From positions 131,837,199-131,901,198 of the forward strand of contig JAVHZZ010000005.1 of assembly GCA_036250195.1 (NCBI GenBank): a stretch of 64,000 nt of DNA, written 5' to 3'. This document shows, piece after piece, positions 43,838 to 53,864 of this stretch. The stretch comes from Mixophyes australis (taxonomy: Eukaryota; Chordata; Amphibia; Anura; Limnodynastidae). Under the pieces are notes generated by a model, which was given only the letters and a program-made list of their open reading frames with translations, was not told the DNA's origin and made no database searches. Position 1 is the first letter of the stretch; every line of letters starts with the position of its first letter. A program made the position numbers and the translations under genes.

Positions 43838-44852
43838 ATTCCTATTTGAAAGATAAGTCGTGTCTTTATAGGCAATGCACACAGTCAGGTGGTCATACAG
43901 AATCTAAGCACATCCACCCCCTACATAAGGTACCATTTCACAAACTTCTAACTATGTCTAAAACACATGCCCCTTATTATAATAAACATTGTGGCTTGTC
44001 TATTTAACGAGCATTGAGTTTGGCCACTGCATTTTGACAGACATATTCGTCAAATACTATTGCAACATTCTCCTACTACTACTCGTCCCTTTTCAAACCA
44101 TAACATTGGTTTACAGGTTAGCAACACACCAAAATGAAGAATATCACTCAGTTGCAAACCCTATATTGTGTAATTAATATTAATATTTGGTTACAAATCA
44201 GCCAGCAACACACTTAAGTGTGTACTCCAAATGCAATTTGGGAGGTATGGGCCAAAATAAGTGTATTCATTTGGACCCATGTGTCCATCAATGCAATGAG
44301 CTAGTTATTAGTGTGTTGAACATGGATAAGGTAAAAGAACTTAGCATACTGTAGGCTACTATTGCATTCTTTCCATGTTAAATGTGAGGGCAAGGCCCAT
44401 TTCTATAGCAGTTTAATTACAGTTCGGCCACACATATTTCTTAGCAAACAGTTTGCTACATTAGGAGATAAACAATTTTAAAAAATTACAATATCTGATT
44501 TAGTTTAGTACTTACTTTTTTTAAATGGTTTATTAGACAAAGCATCCAAATGTAATCCAAACTTTAATGTGTCCTGTCCTGCCAAAAAAGCTCATGAACA
44601 GGCAGTAAGGCAAAGCACAGGTGGGTTTAAATGGAGGTTTGGATTAATAAACCAGGTGTACACTCTTCTTACTAATTGCAACGCACAGAGTACTCGTCTC
44701 ATCGTAGGGGGCCGCCATGTTCTTGGTGGGAGAGGCACCCATTACACACGCAGGTGTGTGAAAGATCTGCGTGTGACGTGAGTTACACCCATACGTGCTC
44801 TGAGAACCAATCAGAACTCAGAATACTGCTGAGTTGGTTTCTGTGAGGAAAA
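43838..44852. promoter_or_regulatory. Intergenic region between divergent Harbinger genes
   Basis: About 1 kb between the start codons of the SANT-type gene (leftward) and the third gene (rightward). A shared bidirectional promoter is plausible from layout only. No defined core elements were identified. Confidence 0.3.
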
Positions 44853-47800
44853 ATGAGGGCCTGTATTTTCTCGAGGCGTGAGCTCCATATCCTCATAGAG
44901 GCCATGGACAACGTACCCTCAGGGCGATATGTGTCCAATGCAGTGGCGGATCCAGGGGGGGGCGATCGGGGCATTCGCCCCCCTAACAGCAAAAAGCTAG
45001 GTCCAAGCCGCCGATCAAAATGAGAGGGGCGGGGCTAAGCGCGATCGGGGGGTTGGGGCTAAATGTGGGCCAGCCAATCAGAGTGTTCCCAGCCGGCGAT
45101 CACAACGGGAGGGGGCGGGGCCAAACGCGGGCGGAAGGCGGGGTTTAACGTGGGCAAGCCAATCAGAGCAAAGGAGGGGCGTGATTATGCAAAATTGCCC
45201 CCCCTAAACATAAAGTCTAGATCCGCCCCTGGTCAATGAGGGTAAACTGCGGGCATATCAAAGGGTCCGCAGACATTTCCGCCTGAGGTATGGGATACGC
45301 AGGAGCGTCGTCCAGCTCCATAGGCGCTGGAGCGATCTCCGGCGCCGTCAGCCCAGGCTCCTTGATGACCTCCGGCAGGAGATTGTAAGAAGTGAGTTCA
45401 GTATTAATCGCAAAAACCATCACATGTGTACATATATATTTGCTATATGTTTGTAAATATGTTCACCCTAATCACCTGACATGGCCTACATAACAATGTG
45501 CAAGTACACTCTAAAGGACATGCCCCTTCCAGTGCACCCAAAATGCATTGCCTCCTGTCTCCTACATTTGTCTGCTGACAATTTAATGACCTAAATGTTT
45601 TATTGTGAAAAATCTGACCATTAAGGGTGGGTTTTGGAATCAGCCATTGTAACTCTTGACCCGTGTGCTGTAACTTGCTGGTCTAACCTTAAAAACATTT
45701 TGTAGTGGCAGATGTGTTGTCATTATTTGGCAAAGATGTAAAAGCCAGGTTTCAAATTCCAAACACCTTAGTGTATAGACTAATTTTTAAAAACTCCCAT
45801 AAGATGCAAACAGATTACAGAGTGTACTAGATATAGCTAATCAATCATTACTTAACTGCCTATTTAGACTATTTTAGACTGTGAGGTAGTCCCAACAAAG
45901 GGTGATTTTCAAAGTATACTCAACATTCTAAGATTTGGAGCTCCATTCACTAATTCTGTGGTCATGTAAAGAGAGAACTAATTGACATGATTACCAGGGC
46001 CATGGGAGTTTGCAGACTTAAATTCACCGACATGAAAAAACATACTAGGGGCAAATTTGTACAAAACCAAATTAGGCGGCCAGTAGTATGTTTGGGGAGT
46101 GTGTTCGACAACACATGCAAATATGGAGCAAGCCTCCAAACTCCACACATATGAAACAATAATCAGGGAGTTTAACTCATGACCCCAGTGCTGTGAGAGC
46201 AAAGTGCTGACCACTAGGCCACTGCGATATTCCACATCTCTATGTAAAATACCAAAAATTGTGCCAGGTCATCATCATAATCCTTTATTTATATAGCGCC
46301 ACTAATTCTGCAGCACTGTACAGAGAACTCCCCATTGGAGTTTACAGTCTAAATTTCCTAACACACACAGACAGACTAGGGTCAATTTTGATAGCAGCCA
46401 ATTAACCTACCAGTATGTTTTTGGAGTGTGGGAGGAAACCCATGCAAACACATGGAGAATATACAAACTCCACACAGATAAGGCCATGGTTGGGAATTGA
46501 ACTCATGACCCCAGTGCTGTGGGGCAGATGTGCTAACCACTAGACCACTGTGCCTGCCCGACAAGTCAAGTGCAATACTTTGTGCCCATCATGTTTAGCT
46601 CTTTGCTTTGGGAGTAGCTAATATTTCTGTCTCCTGCCAATGCAAAGTTGATTAAACATGTATGATCATCAGATTTTCCAAATACTATCAGTTTTTTAAG
46701 CTGGTGCTTGTGTTAACGTGCCCTTTTTTAAAAAAATCCTTTTTTCAAACAGACCAGGCACGCTGGGAACGCCGCCAATGGCGCCGGGCAGCGGTGGAGG
46801 CGCAGGCAGCGGAGGAGCAGGAGGAGGCGGTGGTGGTGGAGTCGGAGTCGGAGGCATAGGAGGAGGAGCAGGAGGAGGTGGTGGAGGAGCAGGAGGAGGT
46901 GGTGGAGTCGGAGGCGGAGGAGCAGGAGGAGGTGGTGGAGGCGGAGGAGCAGGAGGAGGTGGTGGAGGCGGAGGAGCAGGAGGAGGTGGTGGAGGCAGAG
47001 GAGGAGGAGCAGGAGGAGGTGGTGGAGGCAGAGGCAGAGGAGCAGGAGGCCGACCAGCTGCGTCTGCCGGTGGTGATGCTGGAGAAGGAGAGTCGGTAGG
47101 AGGCAGCATCGGCCAGGCAAGAGCCAGAGGCCTTTGGAGATAGTAAGTATTTGCTATAAGTGCTGGACATAATTGGATAACATTGAGATGTCCATTATCC
47201 TTCAAAAAAAAACCTGCTTTCACACATGTGGATTTAATGGTAACCTAAATGTCATAAGTTTAAATGGCCCTACACATGTAAATGTCTTTAACCACTCAAA
47301 CCACAGACAGAGCCATCATAACACATGCCCACGCAGGCCAGGGCCCAACACAAATGTGCCCGATAGCCTTGTGAACGTGTCAGTATATGAATGGGGTTTT
47401 TTTTCACTTCAAATGTAAACCAAATTACTGTAACTTCCTGTGAGTGGTTGTGTAGATAATGGGCCACTGTAGTGCTTTGCCTTGGGGCCTATAATGCTGT
47501 TAAGACCAGCCTGTCCACAGGCCTCTCCCCGGGCCACACCAGAATGTAGAACATGTATCCAAATGCAACACCAAAGCCTTATTAAACGTCTATTGTGCAG
47601 CAAAATGCATTTGAACCTAGAGCCCTAACATTTTAAAGTAATGTAACAGTACACATCTCTAGTAAATCCTGTCTGTTTGTCAAGATAGGTATACATGTAT
47701 TGAATGTTTTTTATCTGATTTTTTTCCAGCACACATGGAGGAAGCAGACAATTGGCCTCCCCCCCACCAACCTTGTCAGAAATGCGGGCCCAAATTGCTG

Positions 47801-47898
47801 CATCCTTTGCAAAAATAAAACACCACCAAAAGGCGCAGGAGATATGCATGCAAGAGCTGGAGCAGAAAATGTCATATTGGGAGACCTTGTATGATTAG
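44853..47898 (+). CDS. Third Harbinger gene: SANT-like helix, Glu-rich repeats, coiled-coil tail (three exons)
   Basis: Exon 1: ATG 44,853 (in-frame TGA 4 codons upstream) to 44,940, then 45,240-45,391 across a MITE. It reads MRACIFSRRELHILIEAMDN, then RVRRHFRLRYGIRRSVVQLH and RRWSDLRRRQPRLLDDLRQE. RRS..QL.RRWSDLRRR resembles the third helix of SANT/Myb domains. Donor GTGAGT. Exon 2 46,753-47,142 after TTTTTCAAACAG, phase 1 on both sides: QARWERRQWRRAAVEAQAAE, then EEQEEVVEAE repeats, with in-frame TAGs at 46,857 and 47,097. Exon 3 from 47,730 after TTTTTTTCCAG to TAG 47,896: after a C-run slip, EMRAQIAASFAKIKHHQKAQ and EICMQELEQKMSYWETLYD, a coiled-coil-like end. Matching phases over two introns argue for a real, now decayed gene. 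Function unknown; DNA binding inferred. Confidence 0.55.
44941..45231. mobile_element. hAT-type MITE inserted in exon 1 of the third Harbinger gene
   Basis: Inverted ends CAGTGGCGGATCCAGG and TAGATCCGCCCCTG. TSD is GTCCAATG (left) versus GTCAATG (right, one base lost). Removing the MITE and one TSD copy restores a continuous coding frame (GRYVSNEGKLRAYQ). GC-rich, no coding. Confidence 0.8.
45975..46240 (-). mobile_element. tRNA-derived SINE, diverged copy
   Basis: The minus strand begins CAGTGGCCTAGTGGTCAGCA (A-box-like) and continues CACTGGGGTCATGAGTTAAA. It is the same family as 46,262-46,560 but more diverged and without the microsatellite tail. Confidence 0.55.
46262..46560 (-). mobile_element. 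tRNA-derived SINE with LINE-like tail
   Basis: The minus strand has a tRNA-like head with A box (TCTAGTGGTTAGCACATC) and B box (GAGTTCAATTCCC), a body (GTGGAGTTTGTATATTCTCC; CACACTCCAAAAACATACTG) and the tail GTGGCGCTATATAAATAAAG followed by ATG repeats. This is a widespread vertebrate/amphibian interspersed-repeat design. Confidence 0.65.
46800..47060 (+). repeat. Short tandem GGAGGA-rich repeats in exon 2 of the third gene
   Basis: Units such as GGCGGAGGAGCAGGAGGAGG + TGGTGGA repeat in multiples of three. They encode EEQEEVVEAE in the spliced frame, poly-Gly in another and poly-Pro on the other strand. Only the acidic frame is supported by the intron phases. Confidence 0.75.
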
Positions 47899-49430
47899 TT
47901 TGTGTTTTGTTTAAAGTTAACATGTAAATAGTTTGATTAATTGATGTAAATATGTTTTTTTTTTATATAATCTCCAAATTTATATACATTTACGAAAAAA
48001 CAACCTTGGTGTGTATGTCTTTATTCATCTAATTCACCTACATGTGGGTGTAAGGACAAAAGAGATTATATTTTTGGATTATTATATACAAACATTTAAA
48101 TAAGATGGTTTGTTTTGAAGTCCATCATGAATTCGCAAGCAGAAAAGATTGTGATTTGCTGTTTGCATGTAATCCTAAAGGAACATGTGCCCTCCCAAGC
48201 AAGCCACCCCTATAAGAGGTATTGCATCTGTAGGCCCTGTGTGCAAGATAAAAACCAAAAATGTCAAACGTTCTAGCTAGTTACCAATTCCCCCAAATAC
48301 ATATGTCATTGTAGTGATAGTCCAAGGTCACATTCAAGTATCAGAGCAAAGGCAGTCACACATTGAAGAGAACCTCGAAAGTGTACCCAGAAGTGGTGTA
48401 AGGCAGAAGTGCAAGCGTTGCAAAGCTCCATGGTACTGGAGTATGGAGAGCGGCCTGTTTGGATAAAGGTGAGTCCATGACATAACGTGCACGCCGTGGA
48501 TCCAGATGAAAGTCTGTTTGCTGACAATGTTGCATTTAACTCCAAGGAAGCTTTCCCCTACAACCCCCCGCCCCCTCTTAGTCCATTCAGAATAATCAAT
48601 GTCAGCATGCACCTAATAATAATGTGCATGTGAAGTGTAGGCCATGAGGCTTCTCGGAATTTGCCTCCAAATAAAGTTTACCATTCAATACAGGATAAAT
48701 CAGAGGACATATTTTACAATATGGTTGAGTGTGTATAACAAATCCAAAATCCAAAATGAAACCATTGTGTCACATTCCTGCGTTCTTGTTACGATAATTA
48801 TTCCAGCCTACGCATTAGTAATGGGTATGTTTGGTATTAGAAGTCATGCCTGCTGTGTTGTGAGTCCAAAGTGCTAACCAGTGAGCTACCTATGAGATTG
48901 GTGTTTTGTGAGTAATTTGTGTGAATAATGAGGAGTAGTATTAAGTGTGAGTTGCCTGTGTAGCACGCATGCTATATTGTTGGTGTTGTCTGTGTATTTT
49001 TCTCAGTATGGGCTAGTGGGTAGCTGTCCCACTTAGCATACAGTCACTCATGAGTTCTAATCCAGACAGAAACCCTTCCTCTATGTGGAGGTTGTATACA
49101 CTCTTGTGTGTGTCCTTTATGGAAGAGTATGCTATGCATTTTGCGTAAAAGTCAAAAAGATGTATTTACAGCACATACATTTTGATACATTCATTGTTCA
49201 TGTATTTTCAATGTAGCCATGTCCATGCATTTTGCGTACTATACGGCGACTTGAAATCCTCTAAACACAGAAAGATCGTGAAGAATGTGTTTGTTAACAG
49301 TGTGTGTTACGCTAATTAGAAGCAAAGGAAAAACAACATTGAGAGTGTTCCACATCATTGTTATTTGTCAGTGATTAATGAGTAAGAGCTATCTCGTTAA
49401 AATAAGCCCCAAGCATGTTTGTTGTGTTGT
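47899..49430. other. Harbinger right interior; nothing recognised
   Basis: AT-rich, no convincing ORF longer than 80 codons. Weak tRNA-like SINE remnants may lie near 48,850-48,890 and 49,010-49,090 (CTAGTGGGTAGCTGTCCCAC). The subterminal Harbinger sequence begins near 49,430. Confidence 0.4.
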
Positions 49431-50039
49431 GTGTAAACAAACTTTTGGTCCCTCCTACAGTGGGCGTGGAGGTTTGCATTGCTTGGCTTGCCATCAATCA
49501 ATTGAGAGCAGTCTCTTGTGCTTGTAGCATGTTTAAAGATCCGCAGGTGGGTGTGTTTTCTAACGTTTGCACTGCTTATTTCCGTCTCTTAAGTGTAGTG
49601 TACCACAAAAGGGTGTGTTTTTGCTGTTTGAGGTGCTTATATCGGTTTGCGTCACTCAAAGTAAGCAAGGCAGATGCGTATGCGTTTGCGAACTTTGAGG
49701 AATCGGGCCCTAGATGTTTAGAGGAATTGGATAAAAAAGGATGTCTGGTATGCTTTGAGATGGATTCTCGATTTCCTGATTTCTGAGGGTGGAGATAATT
49801 AGAGATGAGCGCACTCGGATTTCGTGAATCCGAGCCCACCCGAACGTTTCCGATCCGAGTCGGATCCGAGACAGATCCGGGTATTGGCGCCAAATGAAAA
49901 CCTGAAACCGAGGCTCGGAGTCATAATCCCGCTGTCGGATCTCGCGATACTCGGATCCTATAAATTCCCCGCTAGTCGCCGCCATCTTCACTCGGGCATT
50001 GATCAGGGTAGAGGGAGGGTGTGTTAGGTGGTCCTCTGT

Positions 50040-50095
50040 CCTGGTAGATCTCGTGCTGTGCTGTGCTGTGCTGTGCCGTGCCGTGCTGTATCAGT
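50040..50095 (+). repeat. CTGTG short tandem repeat upstream of hAT gene
   Basis: Repeated GTGCTGTGCTGTGCC in the leader region of the hAT element. The wider block to 50,200 repeats CAGTCCAGTGGTGCTGTG-like segments. No TATA box was assigned. Confidence 0.6.
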
Positions 50096-50357
50096 CCAGT
50101 GGTGCTGTGTGCAGTGCTCTGTCAGTTTTGAGTTCAGTGGTGCTGCTGGGTCCTGTGCTGTGTCCTGTTCAGTCCAGTGGTGCTGTGTCCTGTGCTTCTA
50201 AGGGCATAGTTATTTCCCCATTATTCCCAAGTGTTTAAAAAATACAAAAAAATAATTTAAAAAAAAATTAATTACAACAAAATTTGCAAAACCAATCCTG
50301 CAGTATAAGCCCATTGGTACTGCAATATTACCAAGTTCACACATTCTGCTGTATCTT

Positions 50358-53300
50358 GTGCTACATATAATGGAGATCAAAAATTTGAAGGATAAAGTAG
50401 GGAAAGATCAAGACCCACTTCCTCCTAATGCTGAAGCTGCTGCCACTAGTCATGACATAGACGATGAAATGCCATCAACGTCGTCTTCCAAGCCCGATGC
50501 CCAATCTCCTAGTACAGGGCATGTAAAATCCAAAAAGCCCAAGTTAAGTAAAAGTAGCAAAAAGAGAAACTTAAAATCTTCTGCGGAGAAACGTAAAGTT
50601 GCCAATATGCCATTTACGACACGGAGTGGCAAGGAACGGCTTAGGCCCTGGCCCGTGTTCATGATTAGTGGTTCAGCTTCACCCAAGGATCTTAGCCCTC
50701 CTCATCCTCCCCCCCCCTACAAAAAATTGAAGAGAGTTATGCTGTCAGCAACAAAACCGCAAACAACTCTGCCTTCTAAAGAGAAATTATCACAAATCCC
50801 CAAGGCGAGTCCAAGGGTGTTGGTGGTTGTCAAGCCTGACCTTTCCATCACTGTACGGGAAGAGGTGGCTCGGGAGGAGGCTATTGATGATGTAGCTGGC
50901 GCTGTGGAGGAACTTGATGATAAGGATGGTGATGTGGTTATTGAAAATGAGGCACCAGGGGGGGAAACAGCTGATGTCCATGGGATGAAAAAGCCCATCG
51001 TCATGCCTGGTCAGAAGACCAAAAAATCCACCTCTTCGGTCTGGAGTTATTTTTATTCAAATCCGGACAACAAATGTATGGCCATATGTAGCTTATGTAA
51101 AGCTCAAATAAGCAGGAGTAAGGATCTTGCCCACCTAGGGACATCCTCCCTTATACGTCACCTGAATAACCTTCAGAGTTCAGTGGTTAGTTCAGGAACT
51201 GGGGCTAGGACCGTCATCAGTACAGGGACACCTAAATCCCGTGGTCCAGTTGGATACACACCAGCAACACCCTCCTCGTCAACTTCCTCCACGATCTCCA
51301 TCAGATTCAGTCCTGCAGCCCAAGTCAGCAGCCAGACTGAGTCCTCTTCAATACGGGATTCATCCGAGGAATCCTGCAGCGGTACGCCTACTACTGCCAC
51401 TGCTGCTGTTGCTGCTGTTAGTCGGTCATCTTCCCAGAGGGGAAGTCGTAAGACCGCTAAGTCTTTCACAAAACAATTGACCGTCCAACAGTCGTTTGCC
51501 ATGACCACAAAATACGATAGTAGTCACCCTATTGCAAAGCGTATAACTGCGGCTGTAACTGCAATGTTGGTGTTAGACGTGCGCCCGGTGTCCGCCATCA
51601 GTGGAGTGGGATTTAGAGGGTTGATGGAGGTATTGTGTCCCCGGTACCAAATCCCGTCGAGATTCCACTTCACTAGGCAGGCGATACCAAAAATGTACAG
51701 AGAAGTACGATCAAGTGTCCTCAGTGCTCTAAAAAATGCGGTTGTACCCACTGTCCACTTAACCACGGACATGTGGACAAGTGGTTCTGGGCAAACGAAG
51801 GACTATATGACTGTGACAGCCCACTGGGTAGATGCATCCCCTTCCGCAGGAACAGCAACAGCTGCATCTGTAGCAGCATCTACAAAATGGCTGCTCGTGC
51901 AAAGGCAGGCAACATTGTGTATTACAGGCTTTAATAAGAGGCACAACGCTGACAACATATTAGAGAAACTGAGGGAAATTATCTCCCAGTGGCTTACCCC
52001 ACATAGACTCTCATGGGGATTTGTGGTGTCAGACAATGCCAGTAACATTGTGCGGGCATTAAATATGGGCAATTTCCAGCACGTCCCATGTTTTGCCCAC
52101 ACCATTAATTTGGTGGTGCAGCATTACCTCAAGAGTGACAGGGGTGTGCAGGAGATGCTTGCGGTGGCGCGCAAAATTGCTGGACACTTTCGGCATTCAG
52201 CCAGTGCCTACCGCAGACTAGAGGCACATCAAAAAACCATGAACATGCCCTGCCATCACCTCAAACAAGAGGTTGTGACGCGCTGGAACTCCACCCTCTA
52301 TATGCTGCAGAGGATGGAGGAGCAGCAAAAGGCCATTCAGGCCTACACAGCCACCTACGACATAGGCAAAGGAGTGGGGATGCGCCTGAGTCAAGCGCAG
52401 TGGAGACTGATTTCCGTGTTGTGCAAGGTTCTACAGCCGTTTGAACTTGCCACACGAGAAGTCAGTTCCGACACTGCCAGCTTGAGTCAGGTCATTCCCC
52501 TGATCAGGCTGTTGCAGAAGCAGCTGGAGAAAGTGAGGGAGGAGCTGGTAAACCATTGCGATTACACCAAGCATGTAGCTCTTGTAGATGAAGCCCTTCG
52601 TACGCTTTGCCAGGATCCGAGGGTGGTCACTCTTTTAAAGTCAGAGGAATACATTCTGGTCACCGTGCTCGATCCTCGGTTTAAAGCGTATGTTGTGTCT
52701 CTGTTTCCGGCGGACATAAGTCTACAGCGGTGCAAAGACCTGCTGGTCAGGAGATTGTCCTCTGAAGAGGACCGTGACATGCCAACAGCTCCACCCTCAT
52801 TTTCTTCCACATCTAAGGCTGCGAGGAAAAAGCTCAGTTTTCCTAAAAGAGCCGCTGGCGGGGATGCTGATAACATCTGGTCCGGACTGAAGGACCTGCC
52901 AACCATTGCAGACATGTCTACTGTCGCTGCATTGGATGCTGTCACAATTGAAAAAAATGGTGGAGGATTATTTTGCCGACACCATCCAAATAGACATGTC
53001 AGACAGTCAATTTTTTTTACTGGCAGGAAAAAAAGGCAGTTTGGAAGCCCCTGTACAAACTGGCTCTATTTGACCTGAGTTGTCCCCCCTCCAGTGTGTA
53101 CTCGGAAAGAGTTTTTAGTGCAGCGGGGAACCTGGTCAGTGAGCAGCGAAGGAGGTTGCTTCCTCACAACGTTGAAAAAATGATGTTTATAAAAATTAAT
53201 AATCAATTCCTCAATGAAGTACAGCACTGCCCTCCAGATAGTACAGAGGGACCTGTGGTTGTGGAGTCCAGCGGGGACGAATTGATAATGTGTGAGGAGG

Positions 53301-53374
53301 AGGAAGTACACACTGTAGGGGGAGAGGAATCAGAGGTTGAGGATGAGGACGACATCTTTCCTCAGTAGAACCTG
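50358..53374 (+). pseudogene. hAT transposase with BED zinc finger, two homopolymer frameshifts near the end
   Basis: hAT transposases are RNase-H-fold DDE enzymes. The frame is open from ATG 50,358 (or 50,370) for about 880 family-like codons. Residues 1-220 are low-complexity and acidic. The BED finger is near 225-275 (SSVWSYFYSNPDNKCMAICS, CKAQISRSKD, SLIRHLNNL). The core holds TTDMWTSGSGQTKDYMTVTA and GFVVSDNASNIVRAL, then ILVTVLDPRFKAYVV. An extra A in the A7 run at 52,954 and an extra T in the T8 run near 53,011 break the frame. The C-terminal dimerisation block ERVFSAAGNLVSEQRRRLLP and an acidic tail lie in the restored frame to 53,368. It looks recently inactivated. Confidence 0.88.
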
Positions 53375-53379
53375 TTTAG

Positions 53380-53860
53380 TTTGTACAGGGAGAGATGAAT
53401 TGTTTTTTTGGTGTGGGGGCCCAAACAAACCAATCATTTCAGCCACAGTTGTTTGGTAGGCCCTGTCGCTGAAATGATTGGTTTGTTAAAGTGTGCATGT
53501 CCTATTTCACAACATAAGGGTGGGTGGGAGGGCCCAAGGACAATTCCATCTTGCAACTCTTTTTTTGGCATTATGTGACCATTCAACAGTCGTTTGCCAT
53601 GTTCAAAAAGTAAAACAAAATGTCAACAAATTCAAAAAATTAAACCAAAAGTAAAATGCCCTGTCATTATTTAAAACAAGAGGTATTGACGTGCTAGAAT
53701 TACTGTAAAGTTTATATGTTATAAACACTACACTTGGAAGTTGGAGGAGGTATTGTGGCCCCGGTACCAAATTTAGTACCACTATGCAGTCCAGATAGAG
53801 GTGTATCAGATATTAAACAACGTTGACTGTTACTGCAAAATGTTTAAATAATATTGTGGG
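53380..53860. other. hAT 3' UTR before the minisatellite
   Basis: Contains an inverted pair CAAACCAATCATTTCAG (53,424-53,440) and CTGAAATGATTGGTTTG (53,471-53,487), a 17-bp-arm hairpin. Also a degraded duplicate of coding fragments (GTCGTTTGCCATG near 53,590; GTATTGTGGCCCCGGTACCA near 53,750), which suggests internal rearrangement of transposase sequence. Confidence 0.55.
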
Positions 53861-53864
53861 GAAC

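Larger units (their letters stand above)
32486..49709. mobile_element. Giant PIF/Harbinger DNA transposon (17.2 kb)
   Basis: Inverted termini share CAAAGTTCGCAAACGCATAC (left about 32,501-32,520; right, complementary, about 49,675-49,694), preceded by GGGGCATGATTCAT and GGCCCGATTCCT. TSD is CTA (32,483-32,485 and 49,710-49,712), the 3-bp TWA type of PIF/Harbinger. LINE copy A near 2,830 has the empty site: joining the flanks of copy C restores an LINE segment of equal length. Contents: a decayed DDE transposase (plus), a SANT/Myb-type gene (minus), a third gene (plus), a minisatellite, and later insertions (two hAT-type MITEs, one other MITE, a solo LTR, an L2 fragment, SINEs). Confidence 0.85.

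Noticed and set aside
46696..47223. Long Pro-rich (minus) and Gly-rich (plus) open frames
   Set aside because: They are shadow frames of the GGAGGA-type repeats. Only the Glu-rich frame joins the neighbouring exons in phase.
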